11,892 nucleotides of DNA from Dichotomocladium elegans (lineage: Eukaryota; Mucoromycota; Mucoromycetes; Mucorales; Lichtheimiaceae). The position numbers were made by a program, and so were the translations under genes. The notes below the pieces were generated by a model. That model did no database searches, was not told the DNA's origin, and was given only the letters and a program-made list of their open reading frames with translations. Shown one piece after another: positions 1 to 7,598 of the stretch. How positions within the stretch are numbered: the stretch's first letter is position 1; each line of letters starts with the position of its first letter. The stretch is from assembly GCA_025716815.1 (NCBI GenBank), contig JAIXMN010000115.1, positions 1-11,892 of the forward strand, read 5' to 3'.

Positions 1-736
1 CGCGACATCTTTTTGATTGTGCAGTTTTTTTCACTAATTCGTTTACTAATCTCAAATGTGTACTTGGGCAGCGCATTTGTGTTTCATCGTTTAGCGGTAA
101 GTTGCAGGCGATTCAGGGCGGTTTGGGATTTTGGCAAAAAAAGAAACAGCTTAGATGTTCCGTCCATTTTGCAGACATTTGCTCCAATCTTGTGTTGAAC
201 AGATGTTTGTATGCTTTAGAGACATTACGCAATGCTTCGACTGCCACTCTCCTCCCCCCTTTTTTTGCTTACTGACTCTACCAGAGAGTTCAAGTACTGC
301 GCGGTTTTCTAATGGAAAGGGTAGTATACACGAAATGCACAACAGTTTCGCCATCGATTAGGAAATTGTCTTGCTGCATTAACAATAAGTCAATCACAAT
401 CAGCAGCAAAGTGAATCATCACCGCATTTCGTAACAACATCTCTCTGAACAATATGCCAAAACTATACGCCGAGGAATAATGGAACGTCAGACCTACCAG
501 CAACTTGTGCGGCTAGAACCAGTCAGCAGCGCAAACGCTTGGAATGACTGAACAGCGTGACAATTAGGAGGTGATGTGCTGAGATTATTGACAGGAGCAT
601 TGCTGATGTGCACATAATAGTGAAGTCGAGTATGAGCTGAAAACTGCTCAGGGATGATATGCACTTTCACAGAATATCCGAAATTGTGAATAAATAAATA
701 AAAAAGTTTTTAGACGATGTACTTTCTTTTCCTTCA
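1..736. other. Left flank without a recognisable gene
   Basis: I see no convincing coding region on either strand. The open frames are under 70 codons, of biased composition, and resemble no family I know. There is a C/T-rich run around 247-263. An AT-rich block with overlapping AATAAA-like units lies at about 688-704, some 45 bp before the ATG at 749. It could be a TATA-like promoter for the downstream ORF or a poly(A) signal of something to the left. The stretch before 749 is pyrimidine-rich and ends in a TCAG at 751-754, so a 3' splice site there, with an upstream exon in this flank, is possible but unproven. Confidence 0.5.
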
Positions 737-748
737 TTGCTCATTCAA

Positions 749-955
749 ATGTCAGCACTTTCAGATAACACGCCATCGACCATCGTTGTTCCTGTGCGCG
801 CAACTACCAGTACACGCATTGTCAGCATTCACAACTGGGAACAAACCTTGAAGGACTCAGCACTAGAGTCTGGTGAACTTTGGGTGTCAAAGGGTTGGAG
901 TGTTAAACCCAACGGTAATGTCGCCGATCTAGATGTGAACGCGATGTTCATAATA
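749..955 (+). pseudogene. Interrupted zinc-finger (MULE-like) ORF, fragment 1 of 3
   Basis: This is the N-terminal piece of a gene broken by two later insertions. It runs from the ATG at 749 for 69 codons to the ATA at 953-955, where the MITE begins. It contains a Trp-rich stretch (NWEQTLKDSALESGELWVSK, then GW). Such Trp-containing segments often precede the zinc-binding part of FLYWCH/WRKY-GCM1-type domains. The frame joins exactly, without a stop, to the codon at 1321 if the MITE and one TA copy are removed. That is the best evidence that it was once a real gene. The ATG at 749 is the first in frame downstream of a stop-rich region, but an upstream exon cannot be excluded because a plausible 3' splice acceptor (TCAG) overlaps the start. 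Confidence 0.6.
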
Positions 956-1063
956 CAGGATTTTCAAGAAGAAGTTTGCCACAAAATCTGGTTATTGGTA
1001 TAGACTGTCTAGGTTTTTCGTTTTTTTTGCTTCAAATTCGAATGCAAATTTTAGTATTTCGTT
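956..1063 (+). repeat. MITE left inverted arm
   Basis: Pairs with the reverse complement of 1212-1318 over about 107 bp with about five mismatches and one T-run length difference. Similarity ends at a shared ATTTCGTT, after which the two arms are unrelated. Confidence 0.85.
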
Positions 1064-1211
1064 TCTCTTCTTCTTTTGAAATTAGAATGAAACATAAATG
1101 GTTGGCCTCCCAAAACTATTCTGGTGTAAAAAGCGGAGAAGGAAGACTAACCTATAGCCTTGATTGGAATGTTCTTGCTGCTATTGCCTTTAAATTTGAC
1201 AAAAGCGTAGC

Positions 1212-1318
1212 AACGAAATACTAAAATTTGTATTCGAATTTGAAGCAAAAAAACGAAAAACCTAGACGGTCTATACCAATAACCAAATTTTGCGGCAAAG
1301 TTCTTCTTGAAAATCCTG
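1212..1318 (-). repeat. MITE right inverted arm
   Basis: Inverted copy of 956-1063. It ends at CCTG immediately before the TA at 1319-1320, mirroring the TA-CAGG at the left end. Confidence 0.85.
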
Positions 1319-1320
1319 TA

Positions 1321-1610
1321 TTTATAGTGGAAAAGAAACGATTGACTTCGCAATCGGTGTTGTGGTCCAAGAAATTCGAGTGCCATCGGGCTGGTAAACC
1401 ACGACCTCATTTAGAACGTGTGCCTGGTGGTGAAAGTGGCCAGCTTAGACTGAATCAGGCTGATTCCAAGAAAGTCGGATGCACAGCTACACTTCTCGCC
1501 ACTTGCTACCCTTCTGATCCTGAAAATGTTCATCTGAAATATCGGAATGGGCATACCAATCATATTCCCGGGAGTATTGAAGATGTCGCCTATCTCCCAA
1601 ATACTGATGA
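1321..1610 (+). pseudogene. Interrupted zinc-finger (MULE-like) ORF, fragment 2 of 3
   Basis: The middle piece of the broken gene, 96 codons plus two bases, between the MITE and the LTR retrotransposon. It carries the likely zinc-binding core: Cys at 1381-1383 and 1480-1482, then His at 1552-1554 and 1561-1563. The second Cys and the His pair (C-x23-H-x2-H, with the flanking KKVGCTATL and NGHTNHIPG) match the pattern of FLYWCH/WRKY-GCM1 fingers, which many Mutator-like transposases carry at their N-terminus for DNA binding. The assignment is by motif and not certain. The frame stays open leftward through the MITE to 1228, but that part is element sequence. The ORF is cut at 1610 in the second base of a Glu codon, completed by position 8179 on the far side of the retrotransposon. 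Confidence 0.6.
1606..1610 (+). repeat. Target-site duplication, left copy (GATGA)
   Basis: Five bases directly abutting the left LTR, repeated exactly at 8174-8178. Five bp is the usual Ty3/Gypsy integrase stagger. Confidence 0.93.
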
Positions 1611-1927
1611 TGTAACAGTACAGGCACTGTTGTGCGAGTACTTACAAAGAGCGTCTGATATACAGCGTGGAGGAAGCGCGAACGCGACGAGAAGAACGAT
1701 GATTATAATAATACAACGTGGGGATGCCCGACGTCACAGGGCATCCTTGTTTATATAGTAAACAGTAGCGGGGTAATTACAGTGGTATACATATAGGATC
1801 GTCGTACAGAGAAAGTGAGTGTGGTACATAATGTCGTCGCCGGAGATGCGGTCTTGATCGTGATCGTTATCCTTGTAGTATCTTGGTCGTCGGTCAAGAA
1901 TGACCCGTCACTGTAGCTACTGCTACA
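1611..1927 (-). repeat. 3' LTR (element sense), 317 bp
   Basis: Starts TGTAACAGTA and ends TACTGCTACA, so the termini are TG...CA with 9 of 10 bases inverted-complementary. I found no difference from the copy at 7857-8173 when comparing line by line. Inside are a TATA box (1750-1757, read on minus) and an 8-bp perfect hairpin (1722-1746). No AATAAA-type poly(A) signal is obvious. Confidence 0.95.
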
Positions 1928-1940
1928 TTCTCCCCCCTCT
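1928..1940 (-). other. 3' polypurine tract (plus-strand primer)
   Basis: AGAGGGGGGAGAA on the minus strand, directly next to the TG that begins the 3' LTR in the sense direction. Position and composition are standard for the RNase H-resistant primer. Confidence 0.88.
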
Positions 1941-2328
1941 AAACCAAGTCCACCTCTGGACTGGAACAAACCTGAGGAAACGTCGGGAGAAATCGTCGTC
2001 GTCAATATAATGCGTCTATTGACCTGCGTGTTCTATAATTTGTGAGACAGAGATGACACGAGTTAACCACTTCGTCGTCGTCGTCATCCTAACGTCGTCC
2101 ATCACAATCGTCGTCATGATCCACATGAACTATGGATGGCGTCTGCTTGCGCGCAGCCAGAGGACAGTCTGGTCTGGTTGTAAAATACGTATGCTAGAGA
2201 GCAGTGACGGGCGTTGTCGTGCGTGCGTTAACCCTATGACTCTTCGACCTTAACACCCCTATTAATCGTCGGGTAGCCTAAGGCTGTTAGCATTCGTCGT
2301 TAAGGCGGTCATATAATGGGTGTATCCA

Positions 2329-2341
2329 TTCCTCCCCCCTC
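2329..2341 (-). other. Second polypurine tract
   Basis: On the minus strand GAGGGGGGAGGAATG, near-identical to the polypurine tract at the 3' LTR border (GAGGGGGGAGAATG). It could prime an auxiliary plus-strand DNA start about 400 bp upstream, or be a relic of an earlier LTR boundary. Confidence 0.45.
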
Positions 2342-2381
2342 GAAAAAAAAGGCGTCTCGAGACAGAGGCGGTAAGATCAAA

Positions 2382-2550
2382 ATACTGCAAGTAGCGCAAG
2401 CGTAACAGATGAAGAACATACTGCCAAGTATCAGATCCGAAAATCACCACAACGCATATACTGCCTAAGCGTAACAAGGAAGTGGTAACCCCATCACATC
2501 AACAGGGCGTAACAGACTCCAAACATACTGCAAGCGGAAACAAGCGTAAC
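2382..2550. repeat. Interspersed short repeats in the 3' non-coding region
   Basis: Four copies of ATACTGC (2382, 2418, 2458, 2525), mostly followed by AAG-like bases, alternate with four copies of GCGTAAC (2400, 2469, 2507, 2544). Spacings run 36-69 bp. It looks like a decayed tandem array or a set of repeated protein or RNA sites. Confidence 0.6.
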
Positions 2551-2691
2551 GTCAACCCGACAGGAGAATTGGAAACTAGACAGGGTTCGTCGTGGCAAGA
2601 AGGCTGAAGGACACGAAGCCTAAATGCGGAATGCTGTATAAACAGCCGTGCAAAGCGTCCCAATCAAGATTGGCGAGCGTCAACCAAACGG

Positions 2692-5600
2692 TTACTTGCC
2701 TAAACGGCGTGAGCGGCGAGTCGGTGAAACAACATCCACTATAGACTTTTGCTCATGGAAACGTCGGAGAGACTCCTTAGCGTTGGTCAGATTTGACGCA
2801 GGTTCCCAGGTGGCTTCGTGACGTGGATACCCCTTCCAAAGAACAAGGTATTGGGTTTTGCCGCGTCGGGTGCGTGCGTCCAAAATCTCGTCGACCTCAT
2901 ATTCGTTCGTCCGTGTAATGACTGCTGGAGGTCTGTCCGGCCGTCGCTCTTCATCGTCAGGTTCATTATAAACCTTCAGAGCACTGATATGAAAAACGTC
3001 ATGAGCCGTCATCGTCTCAGGGAGTGCAAGACGATATGCCACAGGCCCAATACGTTCCAGGATCTTGTAAGGGCCTGCCCATCGTGGCAGTAACTTCTTC
3101 GTCGGGGAAGAGGAGTATACGTCGGGATTGATATTCGTCGTTCTAACAAGAACTTGCATACCCACTTCCAATTCCACTTCACGGCGTCTGGCATTAGCAT
3201 ACTTAGCTTGTCGTTCTGCCGCAGCGTCGAGCTGTAAAAGCACCTCTTTGCGGATGGAGTCAAGTTTGCTAGCCAATTCGTCGGCCGAAGCCACGTCTGA
3301 TGGAGTACCAGGCGTCAGAGCAGGAGAGACATTCCGTCCCAAGTCGGCGAAGAAAGGCGTGATGCCAATCGAGGCGTGCTTGGTGTCGTTATACGTATGC
3401 TCTAGAATTGGTAACCATCGATCCCAGTCACGTTGGTCATAAGCGACGTAATTGCGCAGCATGTCTTCGAGCGTCCGATTCGTGCGTTCCGTCTGTCCGT
3501 CGCTTTGAGGATGGAAAGCCGTCGATAAATTGCGTTTGATGCCAAGCATCTTCGTGAGAGCGGCCCAGAATCGAGAGGTAAAACGTACGTCACGATCACT
3601 TACAAGATCGTCGGGTAGACCATGCTGGCGATAAATCTCTCGAAAGAACAGATCAGCAAAATCTTCAGCAGTATCAGTCGTCTTGCATGGAGCAAAGTGG
3701 GCACGCTTGGAGAAGCGATCCACAAATACTGCGATAGCGTCGAAATTGCGTTTCGTCTTGGGCAAATGCGTAATAAAGTCCATGGAGACTGATGCCCAAC
3801 GTCCCTGAGCCCGTTGCAATGGTTGCAAGAGGCCTGCAGGCTTAGAGTTCGTCGGTTTCACCCTTTGACACATGTCGCACGTGGATATATATCGTCGGAC
3901 AGTTTTGCTCATATGAGGCCAGTAGTAAATGCGTCCTACGCGCTCGAGCGTTGCGTCGATCCCCCTATGCCCTGCTACTGGTGCATCATGTGCGTCATGC
4001 AATATACGATTTAACAGCGTCGGCATGCGAGGGACACAGATTCGTCGTCGTCCATCCACAACTCGATATAATATGCCGTCCTCCATCGAGTATTCACCGT
4101 CAACCTCCTCCCCGGTTCGTAACTTGGCAATAACGTCGGTCCACAGTGCGTCCTTACAATAATATTTGATAAGATCGTGGCCAAGCGTCTCCCCCCGGAC
4201 CACAAGAGCCATATGATGTATCGCCATGTGGGCGTCGGCATGCGTCGGCTCATCCGGAGGCCGCTTAGAGAGAGCGTCAGCGGCCGCGTTCTTTTCGCGA
4301 GGAATATGATAAACGTCGAACTGGTAAGACATGAATTTTTCCAGCCATCGTGCCTGTCGGGAAGAGAGATTCGTGTTTGTGTGAAGAGTGGAGATAGCGC
4401 GGTTGTCCGTGAAGAGCGTAAAGCGACGCCCGTCCAAATGATGGCGCCATTCACTAAGACAAAAAATAACCGCAAGCAACTCGAGTTCGTGTACGGGATA
4501 ATTCCGTTCTGCACCTTTCAAAGTCCGAGATGCAAAAGCGACAGGGTGCAAAAGACCATCGTCCTGTTCCTGGGAGAGAATGCCACCAATAGCGACCGTA
4601 GTCGATGCGTCGGTGTGCACGTAAAAGCGTCGAGAGGGATCAGGAAGTGCAAGAACAGGGGCAGAGGTAAGCCGTCGCTTTAGTTCGTCAAAAGCCGTCT
4701 GTTGCGCGTCACCCCACGTCCAAGGAACATCCTTACGAAGGAGTTCGTTGAGGGGCACAGTAACCTCTGCGTACTGGTGCACAAAGCGTCGATAATAGTT
4801 ACAAAATCCGAGAAACGTCTGGAGGTCACCCACACTTTTGGGCGCCGTCCACTTCGTGACCGCGTCGAGCTTTCTAGGCTCACACCGTACACCGTCAGCC
4901 CCTACCTCATGTCCAAGGAACTCAAGTCGAGACATCCCGAAAGCACACTTAGACCATTTGGCGTAGAGCTTGTGTTGACGTAGTCGTCCCAAAACCTTAT
5001 TCAGGTGTTTGGCGTGATCCTCAGGCGTCTTACTGTAGACGAGAATATCATCCAAGTAAACAATAACGCACTCGTCGAGGAGGTCGTGAAAAACGTTGTT
5101 GAGAGCCCGCATAAACGTCGAGGGAGCCGAAGCTAGACCCATTGGCATAACCGTAAAAGCGTAGAGTCCATATCTCGTCAGGAAACTGGTTTTTGGGACA
5201 TCGTCTTCCTTGACTCGTATTTGGTAATAGCCAGAACGAAGGTCCATCTTCGAGAACACTCTGGCACCACGGAGCTGCTCCATGAGATCGTCGGTGCGAG
5301 GTAATGGGTATCGGTCCTTTATAGTAACGCGATTCAAAGCTCGATAATCCACTACCATTCGTAGGGTACCATCCTTCTTGCCCACAAACAGAACCGGTGC
5401 ACCATAAGGCGCACTGGACGGTTTAATCCACCCCTTTGCCAATAAATCGTCGAGCGTCCGTTTCAGCTCTGCCAACTCACGTGTGGATAAGCGGTATAGA
5501 CGTTGAGCTGGTGGTCGTGCGTCTGGCTCTAGAGGGATGGTGTGTTCAACGTCGCGTTCAGGTGGCAGCCCAGTAGGAAGATCGTCGGGAAATACGTCAG

Positions 5601-6273
5601 CATAGTCCTTGAGAAGTTTGTCTAACCCTGGTACGAAAACCTTGGTTCCGTCAGACTCCAACTTCTCCGTAAAGAGGACCACAAAGCTTTCCCCGTCAGG
5701 CGCGTCGATGAGCTGATTCCCTTCATGCCGGGATGCATAATTGATCTCGACTTGAATTGGAACGTCGGAAGGGCTCATCTTGTTCGTCCGCCAGTCAATA
5801 TTGGGGTTCTCGTCGTAAAGCCAGCTTTTTCCCAAAAGAACGTCATGGGAGTTACTGACAATACCTGTATATAACCGTACTGAGGAATTGAAATCGTCCA
5901 TTACGATAGTAGCGTCAATGTATGCCAGCGAGTTACCAATGCTGCCATTGGCAAACGTCACTGAAGACATTCGTTCGTCGTTGACCAATTCGTCGCTCAA
6001 TTGGAAACGGTTCAGGAAAGAGCTGGTCACAAAATCGTGCGTAGCGCCACTGTCAATTAAAATCCGGGCTGGGTACCCATTGACCAGCCCATCACGTCGG
6101 ATCAAAACATGGCGGTTAGTGAAAGTATCGTCGTCGCATACGTCCGTAATCGAAAAGGCAAAACGTGAAAGAGCATTATAAGGAACGTCTAATGCGTCTT
6201 TATTATCCCCACTCGCGGGGGGCGACAAAAGAGGAGAACCAGCAGAGTTGGGTGCCTCTACTGGCGGATCTAG
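2692..6273 (-). CDS. Pol polyprotein: protease, RT, RNase H, integrase, chromodomain
   Basis: 1,193 codons from the -1 frameshift point; made as Gag-Pol. No ATG is needed: a TTG at 6228 has sometimes been taken as a start, and numbering here counts from it (1,178 residues). Aspartic protease: DSGATHDF at 59-66. Reverse transcriptase about 240-430, with FSKMDLRSGYYQIR and the catalytic YLDD at 391-394. RNase H about 533-655, with acidic residues D540, E581, D608 and D651. Integrase zinc finger H747, H754, C784, C787; catalytic triad D817, D878, E914, with exactly 35 residues between the last two. Chromodomain about 1110-1160 (YLVLWKGYPRHEATWEP), which in chromoviruses directs integration to particular chromatin. 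All key residues are present and no stop or frameshift is seen, so the enzymes are probably functional. It acts in the cytoplasmic particle, then the nucleus. Confidence 0.95.
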   Translation of the reverse strand, partial: LDPPVEAPNSAGSPLLSPPASGDNKDALDVPYNALSRFAFSITDVCDDDTFTNRHVLIRRDGLVNGYPARILIDSGATHDFVTSSFLNRFQLSDELVNDERMSSVTFANGSIGNSLAYIDATIVMDDFNSSVRLYTGIVSNSHDVLLGKSWLYDENPNIDWRTNKMSPSDVPIQVEINYASRHEGNQLIDAPDGESFVVLFTEKLESDGTKVFVPGLDKLLKDYADVFPDDLPTGLPPERDVEHTIPLEPDARPPAQRLYRLSTRELAELKRTLDDLLAKGWIKPSSAPYGAPVLFVGKKDGTLRMVVDYRALNRVTIKDRYPLPRTDDLMEQLRGARVFSKMDLRSGYYQIRVKEDDVPKTSFLTRYGLYAFTVMPMGLASAPSTFMRALNNVFHDLLDECVIVYLDDILVYSKTPEDHAKHLNKVLGRLRQHKLYAKWSKCAFGMSRLEFLGHEVGADGVRCEPRKLDAVTKWTAPKSVGDLQTFLGFCNYYRRFVHQYAEVTVPLNELLRKDVPWTWGDAQQTAFDELKRRLTSAPVLALPDPSRRFYVHTDASTTVAIGGILSQEQDDGLLHPVAFASRTLKGAERNYPVHELELLAVIFCLSEWRHHLDGRRFTLFTDNRAISTLHTNTNLSSRQARWLEKFMSYQFDVYHIPREKNAAADALSKRPPDEPTHADAHMAIHHMALVVRGETLGHDLIKYYCKDALWTDVIAKLRTGEEVDGEYSMEDGILYRVVDGRRRICVPRMPTLLNRILHDAHDAPVAGHRGIDATLERVGRIYYWPHMSKTVRRYISTCDMCQRVKPTNSKPAGLLQPLQRAQGRWASVSMDFITHLPKTKRNFDAIAVFVDRFSKRAHFAPCKTTDTAEDFADLFFREIYRQHGLPDDLVSDRDVRFTSRFWAALTKMLGIKRNLSTAFHPQSDGQTERTNRTLEDMLRNYVAYDQRDWDRWLPILEHTYNDTKHASIGITPFFADLGRNVSPALTPGTPSDVASADELASKLDSIRKEVLLQLDAAAERQAKYANARRREVELEVGMQVLVRTTNINPDVYSSSPTKKLLPRWAGPYKILERIGPVAYRLALPETMTAHDVFHISALKVYNEPDDEERRPDRPPAVITRTNEYEVDEILDARTRRGKTQYLVLWKGYPRHEATWEPASNLTNAKESLRRFHEQKSIVDVVSPTRRSRRLGK

Positions 6274-6279
6274 TTTTTT
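6239..6279 (-). promoter_or_regulatory. -1 programmed ribosomal frameshift signal between gag and pol
   Basis: On the minus strand the last gag codons are GTG AAA AAA AAC, then UAG. The heptamer A-AAA-AAC (6279-6273) is in the X-XXY-YYZ phase of the gag frame. Slipping back by one base enters the pol frame at CTA (6273-6271), which stays open. After an 8-nt spacer (6272-6265) there is a 9-bp stem: CCAGTAGAG (6264-6256) pairs with CTCTGCTGG (6247-6239) through one G-T wobble, around an 8-nt loop. Slippery site, spacer and stem are all standard for -1 frameshifting. I see no strong pseudoknot partner for the loop. Confidence 0.88.
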
Positions 6280-7598
6280 TTCACCGCATTGGCGGAACGG
6301 GGCGCCGAGCGAGAGCGAGAGCGGGAACGGGAGCGAGAGCGAGAACGAGAGCGCCGAGAGCCCGAGGAACGACCGGAACGGCCAGAGGAACGCCCAGAGG
6401 AACGGCCAGAAGAGCGGCCAGAGGAACGGCCAGAGGAACGGTTGGCATCGCCATACTGGGGGCAGTGCTTGCCCTGGTGTCCGGGCTTATAGCACCGAAC
6501 ACAAAGGTTGCGGCGCTGGACTTCGGCCCAAGAAAGTCCAGAAGGTTGGCCGGACACTCGTCGGGTAGAACGTCGCCGTTCTACCCCGTCAACCTCCATC
6601 TCGTCGACAGGAGCATGAATGCTACTGCCAAGGCCTAGGGCATTACCGTCGCCCCAGGTCGCGTCATAACGGGTGGCCAAGAGCACGGCCTCGTCGTACG
6701 ACTTTGGGTCCTTAAAACGGACCCAACGCTGCACATTCGGCTTTAGGCCATGCAAAAACCGTCGGCGCACCTCAGCGTCGGACAACTCCTGCTGGTTGCA
6801 GCGTCCCTTCGCGTCGTTGAAGGCCGCCACATACGACGGTACGGTCGTACGTTGGCGCGTCGCCTCCCACTTGCTGCGGTTCAGCTCGTCCTGGTTTGGG
6901 GGTAACCAGCGTTGCCGCAGGGCCGTCGTAAAGTCACCCCACGTGCGGGGCTCCTTGTTCTCCACGCAAAGGAGTCGGAACCAGCTGAGGGCTCCGTCAG
7001 TCAAAAGACTCGCCGCGTAATCCACCTTCTCGGCGTCGGTGGAGTTACGGGCGTTGCGGTAATACCGCGTGAGCCCAAACAGCCAGTCCTCCAAAGCGTT
7101 GGGGTCACCCCCCGAAAACTTCGCGTCCGGAGCCACGATCTTGATGCGTTTGGCATCCGAGGGAGCGTCGCCAGGCGTCGCTGCAGTCACCACCGAAGTG
7201 GCAACAGCAGCCGTGGCAGGGGCGGAGGTAGCGTCGGTGTTGGACGTGGCGGAGGCAACACCAAGAGAAAGGGCCGACAGCTGGGTCTGGATGGCAGCAA
7301 GCGTCGCTGCCACGTCCGCCAGATGGGCGTTTTGGGCTGTAAGCCCCGCGGAGACCTCCTGGAGCTGCTGCTCGATGCCGCCCACGCGGCGGTCGTTCGC
7401 CGCCATGGCCTTGGTGAAGGAGTCGTCGGCTGCTTGCAGGGTGGCCCCAAAATTCTCGAACTCCGCACGGACTTGGCGGAAGTTCTCGTCTGTCCGCTCA
7501 GCACGAGCGGACAATTCCTGGATCGACCCAATTATGGGCTCCAGCGTCGCGGCCGAGGCGGTTGCCGCAAGAGGGTGGTTCTCAGTGGGAGCAGACAT
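6270..7598 (-). CDS. Gag capsid/nucleocapsid polyprotein (Ty3/Gypsy)
   Basis: 442 residues, starting at an ATG in good context (GCCATG). Residues about 20-110 look like an alpha-helical coiled coil, followed by an Ala/Thr-rich linker (about 113-145). The capsid-like region (about 150-315) has the conserved spread of Trp and Leu seen in Ty3-type Gag (DWLFGLTRYYRNA, WFRLL, RWLPP). A single CCHC zinc knuckle, C-x2-C-x4-H-x4-C, lies at C366, C369, H374 and C379, for RNA binding and genome packaging. The tail is RSSG repeats (about 387-414) and then alternating Arg-Ser (about 414-431), resembling SR splicing factors. The frame ends at UAG directly after an A-rich slippery sequence that leads into pol. 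It forms the virus-like particle core in the cytoplasm. No break is seen. Confidence 0.92.
   Translation of the reverse strand: MSAPTENHPLAATASAATLEPIIGSIQELSARAERTDENFRQVRAEFENFGATLQAADDSFTKAMAANDRRVGGIEQQLQEVSAGLTAQNAHLADVAATLAAIQTQLSALSLGVASATSNTDATSAPATAAVATSVVTAATPGDAPSDAKRIKIVAPDAKFSGGDPNALEDWLFGLTRYYRNARNSTDAEKVDYAASLLTDGALSWFRLLCVENKEPRTWGDFTTALRQRWLPPNQDELNRSKWEATRQRTTVPSYVAAFNDAKGRCNQQELSDAEVRRRFLHGLKPNVQRWVRFKDPKSYDEAVLLATRYDATWGDGNALGLGSSIHAPVDEMEVDGVERRRSTRRVSGQPSGLSWAEVQRRNLCVRCYKPGHQGKHCPQYGDANRSSGRSSGRSSGRSSGRSSGRSGRSSGSRRSRSRSRSRSRSRSRSAPRSANAVKKN
6307..6440. repeat. Simple repeats encoding the Arg/Ser tail of Gag
   Basis: Two adjacent low-order repeats: a 6-bp array related to GAGCGA (about 6307-6355), coding the alternating Arg-Ser stretch, and a 12-bp array related to CGGCCAGAGGAA (about 6360-6440), coding RSSG units. 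They are coding in Gag and likely to vary in copy number between insertions. Confidence 0.85.

Larger units (their letters stand above)
956..1318. mobile_element. TA-flanked foldback/MITE element with ~107-bp inverted arms
   Basis: A 363-bp non-autonomous DNA element. Its ends are perfect inverted copies beginning CAGGATTTTCAAGAAGAA, flanked by TA on both sides (954-955 and 1319-1320). The arms are 956-1063 and 1212-1318; they differ by about five substitutions and a one-base T indel. The middle (1064-1211, about 148 bp) shows no recognisable gene. A TA target duplication with CAG-type termini is what Tc1/mariner-related MITEs leave; the long arms would also suit a foldback element. No transposase is encoded, so mobility would depend on one elsewhere. 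It sits inside the zinc-finger ORF, and removing it restores the frame. The diverged arms, against the identical LTRs nearby, suggest it is older than the LTR element, although arms need not have started identical. Confidence 0.75.
1941..2691 (-). other. Long 3' non-coding region of the retrotransposon
   Basis: About 750 bp between the pol stop and the polypurine tract, unusually long for a Ty3 element with no third gene. Open frames here are at most 84 codons and low-complexity; I find no envelope-like protein. It holds CGTC-rich stretches (for example 2071-2100 and 1991-2003), a second polypurine tract at 2329-2341 and a cluster of short dispersed repeats at 2382-2550. Confidence 0.6.

Noticed and set aside
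247..263. C/T-rich tract in the left flank similar to the polypurine tracts
   Set aside because: No LTR end, element ORF or target duplication lies beside it; a simple tract by chance.
976..1224. 82-codon ORF inside the MITE
   Set aside because: Mostly translated from the inverted arms, with no transposase motif.
1611..1758. C-terminal extension of the zinc-finger ORF into the LTR
   Set aside because: The codons past 1610 are LTR sequence. The same tail appears at 7857-8004, so it is not part of the original gene.
2071..2100. Explaining the CGTC excess as a local microsatellite
   Set aside because: Only a few sites are in direct repeats. Most are isolated, with variable flanking bases and irregular spacing across the whole element.
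2053..2253. Plus-strand 66-codon ORF with a hydrophobic Val/Ile start, possible membrane or env-like protein
   Set aside because: The hydrophobic run is translated from a CGTC repeat stretch, it is antisense to the element, and it is short with no further support.
6307..6440. Regular 6- and 12-bp repeats resembling a CRISPR-like or satellite array
   Set aside because: The units are contiguous without spacers and are in frame in gag.
6165..6638. Plus-strand ORF rich in Arg-Ala-Arg repeats
   Set aside because: It is the complement of the Arg/Ser repeats in the Gag tail, not a separate gene.
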